A model generated the notes under the pieces. It was not told the origin of the DNA. It searched no databases and saw only the letters and a program-made list of their open reading frames with translations. This document shows, piece by piece, positions 19,764 to 32,315 of a stretch of DNA of 64,000 bases. The position numbers were made by a program, and so were the translations under genes. The stretch comes from Hofstenia miamia (taxonomy: Eukaryota; Xenacoelomorpha; Acoela), in assembly GCA_004352715.1 (NCBI GenBank), contig SCFE01000039.1, positions 2,188,282 to 2,252,281 on the forward strand, in the 5' to 3' direction. Every line of letters begins with the position of its first letter. The stretch's first letter is position 1.

Positions 19764-22700
19764 CACGAATATACAAGAATATTATAAAAATTCATATACG
19801 TGAATATACGATTATTTTAAAGAGAATATCGTATATATACGAAGTAAACTAAATAAAGAAAGTTTAAGCTGATAGTTTTATTTCAATATCAGCTTAAAAG
19901 ACTGCGTCAAATGTAACTTAACTTAAGAGAATATTTTAATAGATTTTTGGTTTCTCTCTTCAACATCTGGCAATTCTCTCTAGTGTGTGAAGCAAAAGTG
20001 ACAATTTATATTAAAGGACAATTTCTACTACAAATATACAAAATAGTATACGAGAAAAAAATCAATATACGAAAACAATATACGAACATACGATATACGT
20101 CAATGCCCTTGTTCCAACACAACCCATAATTATAAGTTTGCTGAAAATGTAAACCATATTTTAAAAACAAAAATTATTGTGAAATTTTTTAATAAAAAGC
20201 ATTGATATGAACTCAAAATAAAATAGATTAATTACAAGAAAGATTACGCTATAAAACTAATAACCATTAATTTTTTTAAAATTAATTTCTTCTCCCCACC
20301 ACTAGAACCAGAAATATCCTTTTACTACTATAGTACGTCATCCGCAATACAAATAATTACTACAATTTGCCATAGTAAATACCATATCACGTAGGTAACA
20401 TTAATCTTGATTTTATTAATTAAAAAAATTGATTATAAAAAAATGATGGAACATAAATATGTCAAAAAATGGCCTGAGATTTTGAATTTTTCACAGCGTT
20501 TTATATCCACCCACAATTTTCAACTAACTTCAGACAGTTGAGACAATGGCAATATATTGTTTTTAAATAATTATAGCAGCACATTCATTCGATCTATCAC
20601 AATGCTTTCCCATTAAATGAATGAAATAGTTTACAAATGCAAGCAGTTAATAAAGTAACACAATGATAATTTTATAAGATGTTAGTTATTTCTATACTTT
20701 GCTCTGACCATCATGGAATATAACATGTAATGTCATGTAATGTATGGCCTCTTATTTAGTTCGTTGAGTTGATTTTTATAAAATTTAGAAGATTGGTTCT
20801 ATTTCCTACAATTAGCATAAATTTGGGAGAACCTAAAGGCAGACATTATTGCACTCTCTGTGCTGGAGTCAATACTATTGAAAGCATTCTGAAATTATTT
20901 TATGAACATAAAGTCATAAATCGAATTGCGATTCAACGGTGGAATGCTTTAGAAAAACACTAATTGATAAAACTAAATTTCAAATATTTCAAAAAAAAAC
21001 TGTTGTAACAAAAAACTCGTGGCTCGATGTTTTGAATTCCTATGAATGCATACTCTGAAAATACATCTCCCCACTTAATTTGGATATTTTTGAATTTTTT
21101 TACAAAAAACTTTTGATTTAAGCAATCAAAAATTAATGTTTAAATCCTGACAGATGGACATTCCACCATGCCTCCATTGCGTGCGCCACTGCTGGCTAAT
21201 GTAAATTAATCAAAACTATTAAAGTGAAATTATATTTTAATATATTAATTGATTAAGTATACAAAAACCTATAAAGTTAACTACCCCTCCTTCTGTTAAG
21301 TCTGCGTACACTTCAATTTGTATCTGCTAAATGATTTCAAAACTTTCTCAATTACTAAAATTTTGTTTAAAAACTGTTCGAAGCTAATTAAAAAATCAAA
21401 CTGCGGAAACTATATCGACTAATGACAGCGTTTGTCGTTTCGATCGACAACAAATGTTATTAAAACCATGTCCACGTATGCAATAAATGACGGGTTGATT
21501 TTAAGAAAAATTCTAAACTAATAAAAAGTTTTAAAAACAACTGTTTATCAGTGGATATTATTTGAACAAATTTTGTTGAATTGGGACTACACGACTTCAA
21601 GTTTACGCCATATTGCAACCATAATCAAAGAAAGGCAGTAGTAAAACAAGAAACTCAAATTCTACCATTCCTAACATTTTTTGAAAATATTGAGTGAAAA
21701 TGAGCAAATTTTTTCTGTTACTGTCTTTAAAACAAACAAAAACTATTTCACGAATCTGTTAGATTAAAAAAGTTTAATAAAACGTTTAAATCATTTGTTT
21801 AAAACAGTGTTTATATTACAAATTAACAACCTGTAAAAAAATATGTAAATGAAATTTAAAGTTATGTAAATGTATTCTAGAGTGTATTAAATGACTTCAG
21901 GTGTGGTGTGAAACCTGATGAATAAACGCATTGAAAACTCAATTAACAATATGCAGCGGTCAACTTTGTAAAGTTCATCGCAATGCAACGAAAACATAAA
22001 AGAGTAGATTTGCTTTGAGAACCTCCTGGTATAGCATCGAACTTGTCAATATTTCCTGTTGTAAAGAGTTGGTGTTAGTGGGGTGCCTACACGATGGCAC
22101 CACAGCCAACTTCCCAATATACTCTGAAATAAGACGTAACAGAAAAAGTTAGAGAATTCAATTAGAATGATTACTGTAATATCAGTGGGGCTTGATTGAC
22201 AATTTTGATATTTAGAGCATCGTTTTAAATAGAGAGTAGGGAATTAAATGTAAATAGAATATTTAGAAGTTGAATGAATCTAATTGCGAGTCGAAAGTCT
22301 AATGAAAAATTCAATGAATTATTGAATTATAAAGTGGTTGTCAACTTGTTTACAGCTGTTGTGAGACACCGCCCTGTGGCTTCAGGTGAAATGACTAGAT
22401 TAATTAAAGTAACACAGCTTTCATGGGTAACTATATACACAGCGGAAAAAGAATTAAGGCCTCTGTAATTGTTGTAATAGGTATGAAATTAATGCTTGGT
22501 AAATCAATGACACCATTGTAAAAATGTCCAAGTTGCTGATATTGAGGAGATATCCTGGAAAAACGTTGATTTTCGCAACTTCAAAACCAATTTAATGGGA
22601 AGTCATGCTACCACGGACTTGAGTACAATGCAAAATGCCATTGTCAACTGACTACGGTACTGTGAGTGGGGATTTATGCTTCGGGCCGAATCGAGTCTTA

Positions 22701-23768
22701 TCTAAGCACATAGGCCAATCAATAACATAATTGTAGTCATCATTAAATGATAAACTATTTTCCCAAGTACGAAAAAATAAAAATAGAAAATGAAACTTTT
22801 TATATTAAAAATTCAAAACAATCCAAAGCAATGTCATTCAATTCTAACATAATTCGATAGACAACATAGCTCAACCCCAATGATCCTCAAAAGAGATATG
22901 TGTAGAAAGATTTTTCAATTGGAAAATTATACTATTATTTTCAATTGAGCAAACACACAATGTACTATTCAAAATCAAATCAAATAAACTCGAGTTGAGT
23001 CGACCCAACTCAAAATCTGTTAATGTGTAAGTTTCGAATACTCACAGAGCCCTATAACTGACTGAATTGCATCAAAAGATGTATTCCAAGCACTTAGAAA
23101 TTTTATGTTTCAAATCAGCAGGTTATATTCTTTACCCTTTTTATAAATGTGACGAACCTGATCCAAAGTGATAACATCTCTTCATTAAAAGTCGTTCAGT
23201 TATGAGGACTCCATTTCGTTGATAGAATGACTTCCTATTTTTATATTCTTTCCCAGTGCAATTGGTTTACAAAAATTGTTCTACTCTGAGATAGAAAGCT
23301 TAATTTACTACTTATTCGAACATCTATATTTATCTTAAAGCATAAATTTGAATTTATTAAAATGTCCCTAATTCATGTTGCGCACTGTATAATTTAAATA
23401 AATTATCCCCAAATTCACAGCGAATAGCTTACAGTCTACATCTATGCTTGTCAAATATCAGTGCTTAACAAAGCGAATGCTGTACACAATGTGTTCCTTG
23501 TCACTTACATGTACAATAAAATAAGTCCTCGACGTCATAGATAAGACAGCGAATTTCATAGTGAAAAATTATTGTGGCAGATTAATTGATAGAAAGTCAA
23601 TTAAATCTTTAATTAAGCAAAAAATCAGTGACAATCAGGATTGATCTAGTTTCCACAATTATGAATTTAAAAATGAGACTAGCAATAATTTCTCCATATA
23701 AAAGTTTGCACTAATTTTGAATTTTAAAAACTTTTGTAAATCGTATTGAGTTTCTCGGATTTTCAATG
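19764..23768. other. No gene supported
   Basis: Four kilobases of AT-rich sequence. Frames at 20769-20963 (GEPKGRHYCTLCAGVN) and 22274-22468 are open for about 64 codons, but have no family signature and no support beyond length. A patch at 22983-23052 (actcgagttgagtcgaccc) has small inverted words. Confidence 0.4.
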
Positions 23769-23770
23769 TA

Positions 23771-24320
23771 CAGTATGTCCCATAAGTTACGACGACTTTT
23801 TATTAATCATAATTCTATGTCTATGTCAGACGTTAAGAGATGAATTTATTCCTGCTCTTCAAGCAAGACAGATATTATTATCATCACATTTCCAACAAGA
23901 TGGTGCTCTAGCACATACCGCCATAGCAACTCGTAATTTCTTAACAGATACCTTTCAGGATCTATGCGTTGGCAAATTTGGACCGATTCCTTGGCCCATC
24001 GTCCTGTGATAACGCGTTATGGGGTCTGCTAAAGCCTAGAATCGTAGCAAGAAAAGCACAAAACAAAGAAGACCTGAAAGGCGTCATTCAAGACGAATTT
24101 ATGCGATTTCCAGTTGAAACTCTCCGAAAAATCAATGACAGAACGTTCAGATGAATGCGATTGTGTATTGAACTAGGAGGCCTTCAAGTTGATCCTCATG
24201 ATTAATTTTTTACATGTTCCTTAGAATAATTGTTAGAAATTACAATAAAGTTTCGAAATATATATTTTCTTTACCTTGTTTCCTTTTTATAGAAGTCGTT
24301 GTAACTTATGGGACAGACTG
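23771..24320 (+). mobile_element. Internally deleted mariner-like element
   Basis: Ends of about 27 bp beginning cagtatgtcccataagttac (23771-23797) and, inverted, cagtctgtcccataagttac (24294-24320) are flanked by TA on both sides (23769-23770, 24321-24322). The total of 550 bp is under half of a full mariner. What remains is the C-terminal half of the transposase plus both ends, the structure of a non-autonomous deletion derivative. Confidence 0.9.
23830..24154 (+). pseudogene. mariner-like transposase C-terminal fragment
   Basis: Encodes LRDEFIPALQARQILLSSHF, then the second catalytic region FQQDGALAHTAIATRNF, then KFGPIPWP. A frameshift at about 23995 deletes the usual W-P-x-R-S-P-D-L-T segment, after which SSCDNALWGLLKPRIVARK continues with the third catalytic Asp in the CDNALWG motif, and INDRTFR closes the protein. 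The DNA-binding N-terminus and the first catalytic Asp are gone. The protein could not be active. Confidence 0.85.
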
Positions 24321-24756
24321 TATAAGAGAATAATCAAGAAGGTCTTGATTAAGCTTAAAATTATGTAAAAACTGCAATGTGATCGGTCATGGAATGGAAC
24401 AGTTCATCACCACATGTCATATAGATGTTATCAATTATGAGCAGCCCAGAATTAATGCAATATCCACAGAGAAGTTTGATACAGCACAGATCGCGCGGTT
24501 ATAAATTACTTAATCTAGTTTAAGTGGTTATTGAGATATTGTGAAGTAAAATTTTTCTTTACTAACAGTTTAAAAACTGATGTATCAAAGCAGGGCCTAC
24601 TATATATGACTAGCCTTTTTATGCATTTGACACTTATATCAGAAACTGTTTACTGTAGAGCTTATCTTTCAGCACAGTACTAAACCAACTTTTAACGTAG
24701 AATCAAATAAAACAAGTTCGGAAAATATCTGTGACGTAGTTTTGCGCTATGGACCA
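24321..24756. other. No gene seen
   Basis: AT-rich sequence between the mariner and the foldback. Confidence 0.5.
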
Positions 24757-25563
24757 CTATTTTACAGAAATTTCGCAAAAATGAATACTTCAATTACGGA
24801 CTCATAACTATTTTAAGAAAATGCAAAAAACGATAAAAGACTCAGAGCTCTATCGTTGCTTATGGAATAGTGCAAAAATTTTGGAAATTTGATCAAACCT
24901 CCTAAAAAGGGAGTACTCAGCCAAAAAATGCCAATTTTTATAGTTTTTTGCAACTGGCTCATTAAATTTTGAAGATACGATTATGTACCTGGCCTAATAA
25001 AGACGCATCATAAAAAGGTCTATTGATTGGTGTATAGCATGATAACATTGGATAATTTTTACGATTTTCATAAGATTTTGGATACATTAAGAAAATAGCA
25101 ATTTCAGAAAATTTCAGTAGACTAAAACACCATTTAATGCTAAATTTTATGATTTGATATCAATGGTCTTAAACGCAATAAATGTTATGGATGACAACCA
25201 ATTTTCCAGTTGACGTCCCAAAAAATTGTGTAAAACAGCAATTTTCTCAATATATAGCAAAATCCCCTTTCTTATAAAAATCGTAAACGTTATTGAATTT
25301 TATTATGATTTTTACGTTGCATCTTTTGTAAGCGAAGTTCATAATCGTATCTTCAAAATTGAATGGGCCGGCTGCAAAAAACTTCAAAAATTGATATTTT
25401 TTGGCAGAAACGACGATTTTTGGGAGATTATAGCTCATCCAGGATTGATCAGATTTCCAAAATTTTTACACCATTGTATGAGTTGGCTATGGTTTTTCTG
25501 AATTTTCTAAAAATAAGATACGTAACTGAAATATGCCAGTTTTGCGAAGTGTCGGTAAAATAA
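24757..25563. repeat. Long divergent foldback (inverted repeat)
   Basis: The left and right halves are reverse complements of one another around a centre near 25162. Examples are gatacgattat (24974-24984) against ataatcgtatc (25341-25351), a block around 24935-24970 against 25345-25385, and ttttggaaatttgatcaa near 24883 against ttgatcagatttccaaaa near 25445. Arms are about 350-400 bp, roughly 70-80% similar by eye, with indels. Open frames at 25226-25563 are consequences of the repeat and show no protein signature. This is a snap-back element or an old inverted duplication. Confidence 0.75.
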
Positions 25564-26682
25564 TGCAATTTTATTCGACTCTGTGCGAAATCGCTATAAG
25601 TTCCTGATATGTGTCAAAATAGATATACCTCACTGGCCTCCTCATTTCGAGGCCGGTATGCCCCGGCCGCATTATATAGTAGGCTCTGATCAGAGTCATT
25701 CTTTGTATTTCAATGAATATGAAAACAATATTCCCAAGGCTGATAACCTGATAATAAATGCTCTTGAGTTGCTTAAAAACGAAATCGACTTTGCCTTCGA
25801 GAAAATAATTCTTTGGCATAAAATCTCAAAATAACTAATCTATTGACAATTTTCAGTAACAAATTCGTTATGCAGCTCTAAAATAATAACATTGGAAAAG
25901 CAGAAACCCAGCTGTAGTTTAACTCACATTGGTGTACAACCATATGCTAACAAGATTGGGAGCAAAATATAATTCTATTTAAAATGGGAAGCAAGAGGTA
26001 ATACAACAATTTGTGAATGGAAGCGAGGGTGTCAATTATATTACACACCGATAAATGAACACTGTTATGGCACCCTGTCCGATTCAAAGTTTAAATGAAA
26101 TTTCAAAGCATTGCCTTTGCTCATAAAACAATAAAAACCAATCATAAATAACGAGACCATGCTTTCCAATGTGAAAATGCTTACATATCCATTGGTTGGC
26201 TCGCTTTTAAGAAGCTGAAATAAATAAAAATGAGTGTACAATTGAGTATTGCTGAAAAAATAGCAAAACTGTACTATTAAACGTTCAATTGGATTAAATG
26301 TAGAACACACAGGAATAAAAGGCCAGGTGATATTATAAAAGTGATATTGTTCCAGCCTATCATTCTAGTTAATAACAAATTAGTATGCTACTAAAATACC
26401 TTGTTGGTTTATGTTATATATAAATTCATTATTCATTATTTTCTCAATTCGTTTTCTCTCGAGTTCTCACGAAATTAGGGTGGGGGTCTTCCATACTAAA
26501 GTAATCTTCTTTGGAATTTATGGGCATCTCAAATTTTTTACAAAAATATTTCCATCCCCAACTATTAACTAGCTAGTAAACAAATCTATTTAGGGGGTCT
26601 TTGATGAAAGTCGAAAAAATTAAATACTTGTCATTTAAACATGCATCATCTACATATAATATATATGTATAGCAGAGTAGCA
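25564..26682. other. No gene supported
   Basis: Mostly AT-rich. A short GC-richer patch at 25620-25690 (tcatttcgaggccggtatgc) has the look of a transposon terminus. A frame of 83 codons at 25583-25834 has no recognised domain. Confidence 0.4.
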
Positions 26683-27041
26683 CACTGGCCGGGCTACAGG
26701 CCGTATTTTTTAGGCCTTACCGGCCGCAAATAATAAATAATTAAGTTATATTTTTCTCAATTACATATTAACCTTTTAAATTAAGGTAATTTAGCCACGG
26801 TAAGTAATTTCAGTGTAAAAGTGAATCCAGTGAAGAAGAAATGTCTCTTCTTAGGTGCATGCAGTACTATGCAAAATATATAAGGAAATAAGTCGAAGTA
26901 AGGAAACAACTACAACACGTAGCAGGCCTCTACCGAGTGTAAAATATATAAACATCGGCCGCAGGCCATCAAGCAGGAATTTTTGCAGGTCAGGCGGTTC
27001 ATATTCAGACCGCCAAAATTTGTAGGCCTGTGATGTGTAGT
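26683..27041. repeat. Candidate non-autonomous element with GC-rich ends
   Basis: The left end (tagcacactggccgggctac) and right end, inverted (ctacacatcacaggcctac), share CACA, GGCC and CTACA words. Both ends are rich in ggcc/ccgg in an otherwise AT-rich setting. This suggests hAT-like subterminal repeats. The match is imperfect and no target duplication was found. Confidence 0.3.
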
Positions 27042-27317
27042 ATAAATTAGCATTTCATTTCTTGTTGAACTAAATATCAATCAATAATGAAATGTGAAAA
27101 ATGACGCGATTTCAGCAAAATTACTAAAAAATAAAATCGACATACATTTTACGTTTGAGATTGAATAACGGAACGTTATATACGAAATCTATTTTGAGTG
27201 CGTTTAACAGCGACCAACTTAAAGGCATAAATATTTAATTAAATAACTAATAAGCAAAATATTAAATTAACTCAAACTCACAATGCAAGTTTTTTAATTT
27301 GGTAAATGAACGGTACA

Positions 27318-27588
27318 CAGCGACGGATCTATGAATATTCAAACGAGTGGGCGGTTTGATAGATTTTTACTTTAAAGTAGAGTACAGGCATTCTAAAAAC
27401 TGATTTTAAAGTCAAAGGGTTAAAAAATGTTCACTGTCTAATTAGCATACGGCCTAAAAACATTTTCTGTGTTCAGATATTGCCTATATCATGGTATAAG
27501 GCCTAGACATATAATTTGTTATAAAAATAGTGTGACAACTAAATTATTTTTCCAAAGGGGAGGTGGTGCACCCTTTAAATCCGTCCTT
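27318..27588. repeat. Candidate hAT-type MITE
   Basis: Starts cagcgacggatctatg and ends, in inverted sense, with gaaggacggatttaaaggg; the interior has no coding capacity. A terminus of the form CAG-x-G-x-CGGAT is common in hAT elements. The 8-bp target duplication is not evident. Confidence 0.35.
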
Positions 27589-27656
27589 CATGATACATAT
27601 AGAATACTTTCTTTAAAATTTAAATTGATAAACTTAAAATAAAAGTATAAGAAATA

Positions 27657-27783
27657 TTAATCGTCGGTATCGGAGAAACTAGAACCCTCTGTTGTCAATA
27701 TGGATATTCTAGAGACATTTTCTTGTCGCTTCGTTGCTGCATCGTCTGATTTAGGAATAAAAACGTTGGGAGTAACAATTTTT
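27657..27783 (-). CDS. Possible terminal coding fragment, acidic C-terminus
   Basis: The minus strand is open from 27783 to a TAA at 27657, giving KIVTPNVFIPKSDDAATKRQ, a short linker, and a tail ending TTEGSSFSDTDD. The composition (Ser/Asp-rich tail) is unlike the surrounding AT-rich noise. There is no ATG and no clear splice acceptor (a stop lies just upstream in the A/T tract). I do not recognise it. It lies just upstream of a LINE. Confidence 0.25.
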
Positions 27784-27852
27784 TAAAAAATTTCAAGATG
27801 TTGCATTGCAGTGCAACTGAAGAAAACTTTGATGTGTCTTTTCCGTATTGCT

Positions 27853-30436
27853 TGCCAATGCCCACAGTCTTGTATCTTTAAATAGTCGTCTCAGTTTTTA
27901 CAATTTCTTCTTGCAGTCTCCTGTTGACTTCATTTTCATCACTGAAACCTGGCTTCATCCTGAAGTTGCTGACAGTGTTGTTTTTCCCAACTCTACTCTT
28001 AAAGTTCTTTCTTGTATGGATCGATCCAGTGGTCGCCAAGGAGGTGTTCTCATTGCCTCACGTCTACCTAACCTTGACATCCGTCCCATCTCATTCGATT
28101 CATTATCCTTCGATTTCTGTTGTGGCTGTGCTGTTGTTCTCAGTGACCACATCGTTTCTCTGCTCTGCGTTTACAACCCTTCTTCGAAAAGTGCCTTTCG
28201 CATTCCCATTGCTGATTTATCATCTATGTTCGAGTCTTTTCATGACCGGTCTACCTCCCTCTATCGTCACCTTGGCTTTTCCAATCGTCCTCATTTTCTT
28301 GTTTGCCGTGACTTCAATCTTCCGAATGTCTGCTGGAATGCATTCAACTCTACTGACACTTATGAGTCTGCAGTTTTAGAAGTTTTTGCCTGCTATTCTC
28401 TTGAACAACTTGTATTTTCTCCTACTTCNNNNNNNNNNNNNNNNNNNNNNNNNNNNNNNNNNNNNNNNNNNNNNNNNNNNNNNNNNNNNNNNNNNNNNNN
28501 NNNNNNNNNNNNNNNNNNNNNNNNNNNNNNNNNNNNNNNNNNNNNNNNNNNNNNNNNNNNNNNNNNNNNNNNNNNNNNNNNNNNNNNNNNNNNNNNNNNN
28601 NNNNNNNNNNNNNNNNNNNNNNNNNNNNNNNNNNNNNNNNNNNNNNNNNNNNNNNNNNNNNNNNNNNNNNNNNNNNNNNNNNNNNNNNNNNNNNNNNNNN
28701 NNNNNNNNNNNNNNNNNNNNNNNNNNNNNNNNNNNNNNNNNNNNNNNNNNNNNNNNNNNNNNNNNNNNNNNNNNNNNNNNNNNNNNNNNNNNNNNNNNNN
28801 NNNNNNNNNNNNNNNNNNNNNNNNNNNNNNNNNNNNNNNNNNNNNNNNNNNNNNNNNNNNNNNNNNNNNNNNNNNNNNNNNNNNNNNNNNNNNNNNNNNN
28901 NNNNNNNNNNNNNNNNNNNNNNNNNNNNNNNNNNNNNNNNNNNNNNNNNNNNNNNNNNNNNNNNNNNNNNNNNNNNNNNNNNNNNNNNNNNNNNNNNNNN
29001 NNNNNNNNNNNNNNNNNNNNNNNNNNNNNNNNNNNNNNNNNNNNNNNNNNNNNNNNNNNNNNNNNNNNNNNNNNNNNNNNNNNNNNNNNNNNNNNNNNNN
29101 NNNNNNNNNNNNNNNNNNNNNNNNNNNNNNNNNNNNNNNNNNNNNNNNNNNNNNNNNNNNNNNNNNNNNNNNNNNNNNNNNNNNNNNNNNNNNNNNNNNN
29201 NNCAGCGCCCATGATATTTCTCTCATGCTTAAATCTTGAAAGTTGTCTTGTCCTTGCTATCCTGACGGTGTCCCTTCCTTTGTAATTCATGAAACCTCCT
29301 CTACGCTTTCTATCCATTTAAAGCATCTTTACTCTTTCATTTGCTCCACTAAGCGCTATCCCGCTTGTTGGAAGAGATCTTGGATTTCTCCGCTATTACA
29401 ATCTAATCGGCTTCCTTCCTCGCAAGTCACGTCCTACCGCCCAATAGCTATTCTATCTCGACTGTCTATCATCTTTGAATGCCTTGTTTTTCGTTATGTA
29501 TTCCCAAAAATTCGTCGCCTCATCTCTTCTTCTCAGCATGGCAACCTTCCTGGTCGCTCTACAATTACTAACCTGCTCACTCTGATCGAAAACTGCTACT
29601 TTCACTCTGATAGTAATGATCCTGGTTGTATTATCTTTCTTGACATTTCAAAAGCGTTTGATCGTCTCCCTCATTCCATTCTGATTGACAAGTTACGTTT
29701 TTATTTGGTTTTGATGCGGATTTCATCGAACTGTTCCAGTCTTACCTGACCAATCGCCACCAGTGTGTCAAAATCAACTCGTTTATCTCTTCTCCTGTCT
29801 CCGTTACTAGTGGTGCCCCTAAAGGCTCAGTGTTTGCTGTTCTTTTCTTCCTCGTTGCCATTAACGACCTCCCTCATTCTGCTCTCAACTCTTCTTGCCT
29901 GTTGTATGTCGACGACACTGCGATTTATGGTTCTAACATTTCTTCTTAACCTAAGCATTTGTCTACTTGGTCCTATGTCAACCATCTTGATTTTAGCGCT
30001 ACCAAGACATGTGGTATTTTCTTTTCTGTGGCTCCCCCTTCTGATTTGCCTCTACCTGTGAACTTTGCGCCTCATCACACTAATCTTGGAGTTCAACTTG
30101 CTGCAAACTTAAATTGGACTGGACATGTGTCTTTGCGTCTCCGCAAAGCTAATTCCTCGCTATTTGCCCTTTTCCGTAAGGTTCCTTTTAATACCTCGTC
30201 CGCTGTGAAACTCTCTTTGTTCAAGTCCATTCCTCGCGCCATTCTTCTCTACGTGTCTACTTGTTGTTGGCCTTCTTATGCTTTGTTCCACTCCATGGAA
30301 CGTTTCTAAAAACGCGCTTTCAAATGGATTTCCCATTTGGCCTATATAGACGCTCTGCTGAAATTCTCCACTCTCCCGCTGTCACTCTACTTCCATGCCT
30401 GTGATCTCCTCCTGTTCAATCGACTACTGGCTTCAT
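27853..30436 (+). pseudogene. APE-type LINE, copy 1 (CR1/Jockey-like), gapped
   Basis: The endonuclease domain opens with LANAHSLVSLNSRLSF and FIFITETWLHPEVAD (catalytic Glu in TETWL), and later has VCRDFNLPNVCWN, where the usual G-D-F-N has Arg in place of Gly. A 774-N gap (28429-29202) hides the rest of the endonuclease. After the gap the RT reads motif A IIFLDISKAFDRLPH, B TSGAPKGSVFAVLF and C LLYVDDTAIYG, then FKWISHL. A 2-base insertion at ~29700 and stops at ~29947 and 30307 break it. The 3' end is missing: similarity to copy 2 ends at 30436. This is a non-LTR retrotransposon of the Jockey/CR1 assemblage. Confidence 0.85.
28429..29202. other. Assembly gap (774 N) inside LINE copy 1
   Basis: Lies between the endonuclease and RT parts of one element. 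The expected missing protein (end of endonuclease plus linker) would roughly fit the size. Confidence 0.95.
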
Positions 30437-32003
30437 AGAAAAAACGCTTAAATAATAAGATGGAATTTATTTAAGATCAAAGAAGTGGATGAAGATGATC
30501 GAGGATTGCTGTATTCACAGTTTGCGCTTTATAATACAAAAACAAAAAAACGAAGCAATAAACATTCAACAAATGGCAAGGTCTACAGAAAAATTTAGCT
30601 TGTGGGTGAGAAATTTTGTAACCAGCTTCAATAATGGTTGTATAGGTATAAGCTAAAAATGCTCAATATTTGTTTGAATAGTAAATGCTGTTTTGGTTTA
30701 TCGAAATATCTTTTGAGAATGAAATGAGCTGACATCATCTTGAACAGTTTTAGCATAATCCTAATTAACATTAAATTTAAAATCAAAGCCGATTTGACTG
30801 TTCAAATGAAGTTGATCAAGCAACTATTGGTTGAATTTCATTAGACTGAAGAAATTTCTTACAAAAAATGTTTTTAAATATCATTACAATAATATGCATG
30901 TGTTTTATAAATTTTACTGGTCCACAAAAACTTTTATTAACTGTGGCTTGATTTTATCCAGGCATAGAAGAAAGATGCAGTTGATTGCATTGGAATCAAA
31001 GATTTATAATAAATGCGCAAAATATTTGAGACTTCTAAATATTGTGATATTAGCATCAAATAACAATCTTTTAAAAAACATCCTTACTTTATATGACTAT
31101 GGTGAAGATAAAGATTAATTTGTAAAATGTTATTACATTTTGATGTATATTAATACATATTAAAAGAAGCATAAAATCTTCAGTGTCTACAAATGCTTTT
31201 TATTGATTTCTTTGACAATTATGTCAAAAATTGTATTGTGGAGATTTGCGGGCAAAATTTTATTCCTGGTGCGGTGTGAATTGTAAACAAATGCTAGTAT
31301 TTTATGAATTGTCTGATTTTATTTGAATGCAATTTTTGAAAAGTTTAAAGAAAACAGAATGTGTTCCATCAAATAATGGTTTGTCTGCTAGGTAATTTTG
31401 TTACCTCATTAGTTTGTTGCATTGCAAATCGCCAGTTCGTGATTACAATAGGCTTTGTGATTGTTTGTCAACAGTTTCTTGGATAACCAAAGCTTTTAGT
31501 AAGAGCATTAAGTTCACAATAGAATTAAAATAAATTTCATTATCTAAATGTTAACATTGAAAGACAAATAAATAAAGAGAAATTCTTCTATGAATACAAA
31601 ATCTAATGACATGTAACCACTAATCTTCAAAAGATCACTAATGATTGAATTATTCATATTATTCTTTGTATGATGCTAGGTCATCTATTAAGGTATAACC
31701 ATGCTAAAATAATTATTGATAGAAAAACCAATAACATCAAACAATATTTTAAGACTAAATAAATTACAGGTAAGATAAACTAAATTAATAGAACTGAACC
31801 TCCAATGGCATCCGTTATACTCACAAAGCGGAAATTAAAAAAAGGCATTAAAACTCAACCTTCATCAAAACACTATAGACAAGGAATTTTTTGGGCATAT
31901 TAATGAACGAGAAGTGATGTATATTGAATGTTTAAAAATTTAATAATGAATAGATAACAGTCAATTGCTATTCATGGCTTTGAAAATTTTCTAGGGAGTC
32001 ACA
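30437..32003. other. No gene supported
   Basis: AT-rich. Two short frames were considered (30476-30598, after a possible acceptor tttatttaag; and 30816-31118, about 100 codons). Neither has a family signature. Confidence 0.4.
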
Positions 32004-32315
32004 AGACTTGTTAACGAGACGAGCCGAGCATGAACACTGCATTTGATATTATTAAACCAAGCAAATTAATAGTTCTGCTTGCTAATTTGATTATGTAAAT
32101 TTGTGTAATTTTTTCATTCAATATACCTTTTTTATGTTATTATAAAATGTTTATTAAATAATAAGAGTTGTGTAAAATACTCTGAGAGCGCAATATTTAA
32201 AAAAAATATCGAGTTAAGACGAGCCTCATGGAAAGGTTCTATGTGGTGAACCAATCCGAAAATACTCAAAAGTAAAACGAGCCGAGCTTAAAAATTGCGG
32301 CTCGTTGACAAGTCT
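32004..32315. repeat. Candidate MITE with ~15-bp TIRs
   Basis: agacttgttaacgag (32004-32018) is matched, inverted, by ctcgttgacaagtct (32301-32315) with one mismatch. Inner sequences add cgagccgagc near both ends (32020 and 32280). About 312 bp, no coding capacity. No target duplication recognised. Confidence 0.6.

Noticed and set aside
25226-25563. Overlapping frames on both strands in the right arm of the foldback
   Set aside because: Inverted-repeat DNA; translations show no family signature and frames are not preserved in the other arm.
27924-28379. 151-codon hydrophobic plus-strand frame
   Set aside because: Shadow of the LINE endonuclease, which is in the neighbouring frame with clear motifs.
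30476-31118. Possible exons downstream of LINE copy 1 (30476-30598 after tttatttaag; 30816-31118)
   Set aside because: No family signature; about 100-codon stop-free stretches are expected a few times by chance in 64 kb of such AT-rich DNA.
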